6,473 nt of DNA from Chloroflexota bacterium (GTDB lineage Bacteria; Chloroflexota; Anaerolineae; B4-G1): positions 1-6,473 of the forward strand of contig QMOE01000146.1 in assembly GCA_003648125.1 (NCBI GenBank), given 5' to 3'. The notes under the pieces are model-generated. The model was not told the origin of the DNA. It saw only the letters and a program-made list of their open reading frames with translations, and searched no databases. Positions 5,533-6,473 of this stretch are shown piece after piece (position 1 is the stretch's first letter; the number at the start of each line of letters is the position of its first letter). The translations under genes and the position numbers were made by a program.

Positions 5533-6291
5533 CTAGCCCACCGCTTCCTCGACCGTGGCGACGATTTCGCCGATGCGTTGCGAGACGATGTGGTCGGGGT
5601 AGCGGATGGAGAAAATGTCGGATGATTGCAGGGCGGCGACATCTTCCGAGAGGGGGATGATGGCGGCCACGGGAGCGCCGTAGGTCTCTTCCACCTGTTT
5701 CCGCAGGTCGTCCGGCTGATAGGAGGAGATGGCTTTGTTGACCACCATGTAGAGGTGTGGCACTTCGAGCTTGCGCGCCACGTCCACAGTCACGGCGGTG
5801 CCCTGAAAGTCCTGCTGGTCGGTGCGCAGGATGATGAGCAGCAGGTCAGAGATGGCGATTGAGAGGAGCGTCTCTTCGTTCAGGCCGGAGTGGGTATCTA
5901 CGAAGAGATAGTCCAGGTTCAGTTTGTCAATGAGCGTTCGGAAGCCTTTGTTGAGCAGGCTTACGTCGTATCCTTCTCGCAAGGCTCTAACGATCTCCCC
6001 GGCGCGCGTGCTGGAGGGGATCAAGTAAATGGAGCCCTCCACGCCGAGTTTGGCGCTCACGTCGTAGGCGGCTTCTTCAATGGCACATTGACCCCACAAA
6101 TAGTCGTTGAGCGTCTTGTCTATCTCCTCCCTGTCTATCTGGAAGAAAAAGTGGAGGCCGGGAGAATTGACGTCGGTATCAATGACGCCCACACGTTTTC
6201 CCTTTTTGGCAAACTGGGCCGATACGTTGGCGGTGATGCTGGATTTTCCCGTGCTTCTACGAAAAGAATGAACAGATACAATTTTAGCCAT
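5533..6291 (-). CDS. MinD/ParA-family P-loop ATPase with altered Walker A
   Basis: This 252-aa protein has full-length MinD/ParA architecture. The P-loop is HSFRRSTGKSS (residues 8-18), followed by the Walker A' region VIDTDVNSPGL (D38, D40) and Walker B YLFVDTHSG (D132). Related proteins, as I remember them, read HSFRGGTGKSN; here both glycines are replaced (R12, S13) and the MinD signature lysine position is R11. K16 and S17, which contact nucleotide phosphates and Mg, remain. Such ATPases dimerise on ATP and position cargo on membrane or nucleoid. No clear basic amphipathic helix is seen at the C-terminus (IGEIVATVEEAVG), so classic MinD membrane targeting is not evident. The ATG at 6291 has GGAG five bases upstream. 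The gene starts the tight unit with the zinc-binding and winged-helix genes, and lies behind an octamer repeat array. Whether it still hydrolyses ATP is open. Confidence 0.88.
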   Translation of the reverse strand: MAKIVSVHSFRRSTGKSSITANVSAQFAKKGKRVGVIDTDVNSPGLHFFFQIDREEIDKTLNDYLWGQCAIEEAAYDVSAKLGVEGSIYLIPSSTRAGEIVRALREGYDVSLLNKGFRTLIDKLNLDYLFVDTHSGLNEETLLSIAISDLLLIILRTDQQDFQGTAVTVDVARKLEVPHLYMVVNKAISSYQPDDLRKQVEETYGAPVAAIIPLSEDVAALQSSDIFSIRYPDHIVSQRIGEIVATVEEAVG

Positions 6292-6319
6292 ATCCTCTCC
6301 ACCTGTTACTCACAAACCT

Positions 6320-6375
6320 GCCCACTTGCCCACTTGCCCACTTGCCTACTTGCCTACTTGCCCACTTGCCTACTT
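6320..6375. repeat. Seven-copy 8-bp tandem repeat (AAGTRGGC on the minus strand)
   Basis: Seven consecutive 8-base units occupy 56 bp. On the minus strand they read AAGTAGGC or AAGTGGGC, varying only at the fifth base in the order A,G,A,A,G,G,G; an eighth unit has decayed (AGGTTTGT). The array begins on the final A of the upstream TGA stop and ends 28 bases before the MinD-like ATG. It resembles the short tandemly repeated sequences of cyanobacteria in style. Copy number may vary by slippage, changing the spacer length before the operon. Confidence 0.95.
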
Positions 6376-6473
6376 CAGACCAGCTTATCGTACAGTTTAT
6401 CTAGTTCGCGGGGCCGGGAGCGGGTCAGTTGGGCGATTTTGTCGTTAGCTTCGCGCACCCGTTGGCTGAGAAC
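6375..6473 (-). CDS. C-terminal end of an unidentified protein
   Basis: The last 32 codons of a gene entering from beyond the window end at TGA (6377-6375). The protein tail begins VLSQRVREANDKIAQLTRS and ends RELDKLYDKLV. It is highly charged and strongly helix-forming with leucines at coiled-coil-like spacing. The other two minus-strand frames hit stop codons within this stretch, so this frame is the coding one. The family cannot be recognised from so little. The octamer array starts on the last base of the stop. It is co-oriented with the MinD-like gene 83 nt downstream, and no clear promoter is visible between them, so read-through is possible. Confidence 0.7.
   Translation of the reverse strand, partial: VLSQRVREANDKIAQLTRSRPRELDKLYDKLV

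Noticed and set aside
6320..6375. CRISPR array
   Set aside because: The unit is 8 bp with no spacers, so this is a simple tandem repeat.

Overview
All eight genes or gene fragments in this 6.5 kb window lie on the minus strand, so transcription runs from high to low coordinates. Base composition is GC-rich, gene spacing is short, and there is no tRNA, rRNA, transposase or CRISPR array. The protein types suggest a GC-rich bacterium, most probably Chloroflexota (Anaerolineae-like): a MinD/ParA ATPase of the FRGGTGKS type, a two-cyclase-domain/AAA/TPR protein, and a DUF3662-FHA protein followed by a membrane FHA protein. The phylum is inferred from family distribution as I remember it; no marker gene is present.

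Layout in transcription order. (1) 6473-6375: C-terminal end of an unidentified, helical, charged protein. (2) 6375-6320: seven perfect copies of an 8-bp unit, AAGTRGGC, starting on the last base of that stop codon. (3) 6291-4949: a compact three-gene unit of a MinD/ParA-like ATPase, a 71-aa multi-cysteine zinc-binding protein and a 114-aa winged-helix protein, with 11-12 nt gaps and visible ribosome binding sites. (4) 4948-4867: an 82-nt gap holding a perfect 9-bp hairpin and a second, weaker inverted repeat. (5) 4866-1384: an 1160-aa protein with two class III cyclase homology domains, a P-loop ATPase and a C-terminal helical/TPR-like region. (6) 1383-1339: a short gap containing a near-ideal sigma70-type promoter. 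(7) 1338-101: a FhaA-like gene overlapping a FhaB-like gene by one base. (8) 80-1: the first 26 codons of a short-chain dehydrogenase/reductase. No stretch over 300 bases lacks a gene.

Taken together the genes look like a signalling and localisation neighbourhood: a MinD-type ATPase with a putative DNA-binding partner, a cyclase-like STAND sensor, and two phosphothreonine-reader (FHA) proteins, one soluble and one membrane-anchored. That they act as one system is inference; the promoter before fhaA suggests at least two transcription units.

The most notable points are: the MinD-like P-loop has lost both glycines of KGG (FRRSTGKS), each by what would be a single G-to-A change; the two cyclase domains keep the metal aspartates and the Asn/Arg pair but lack the base-recognition residues; the fhaA promoter sits so close to the ATG that the mRNA should be essentially leaderless; and the FhaA-FhaB pair known from actinobacterial cell-wall operons appears here without kinase, phosphatase or RodA/PBP genes in view.
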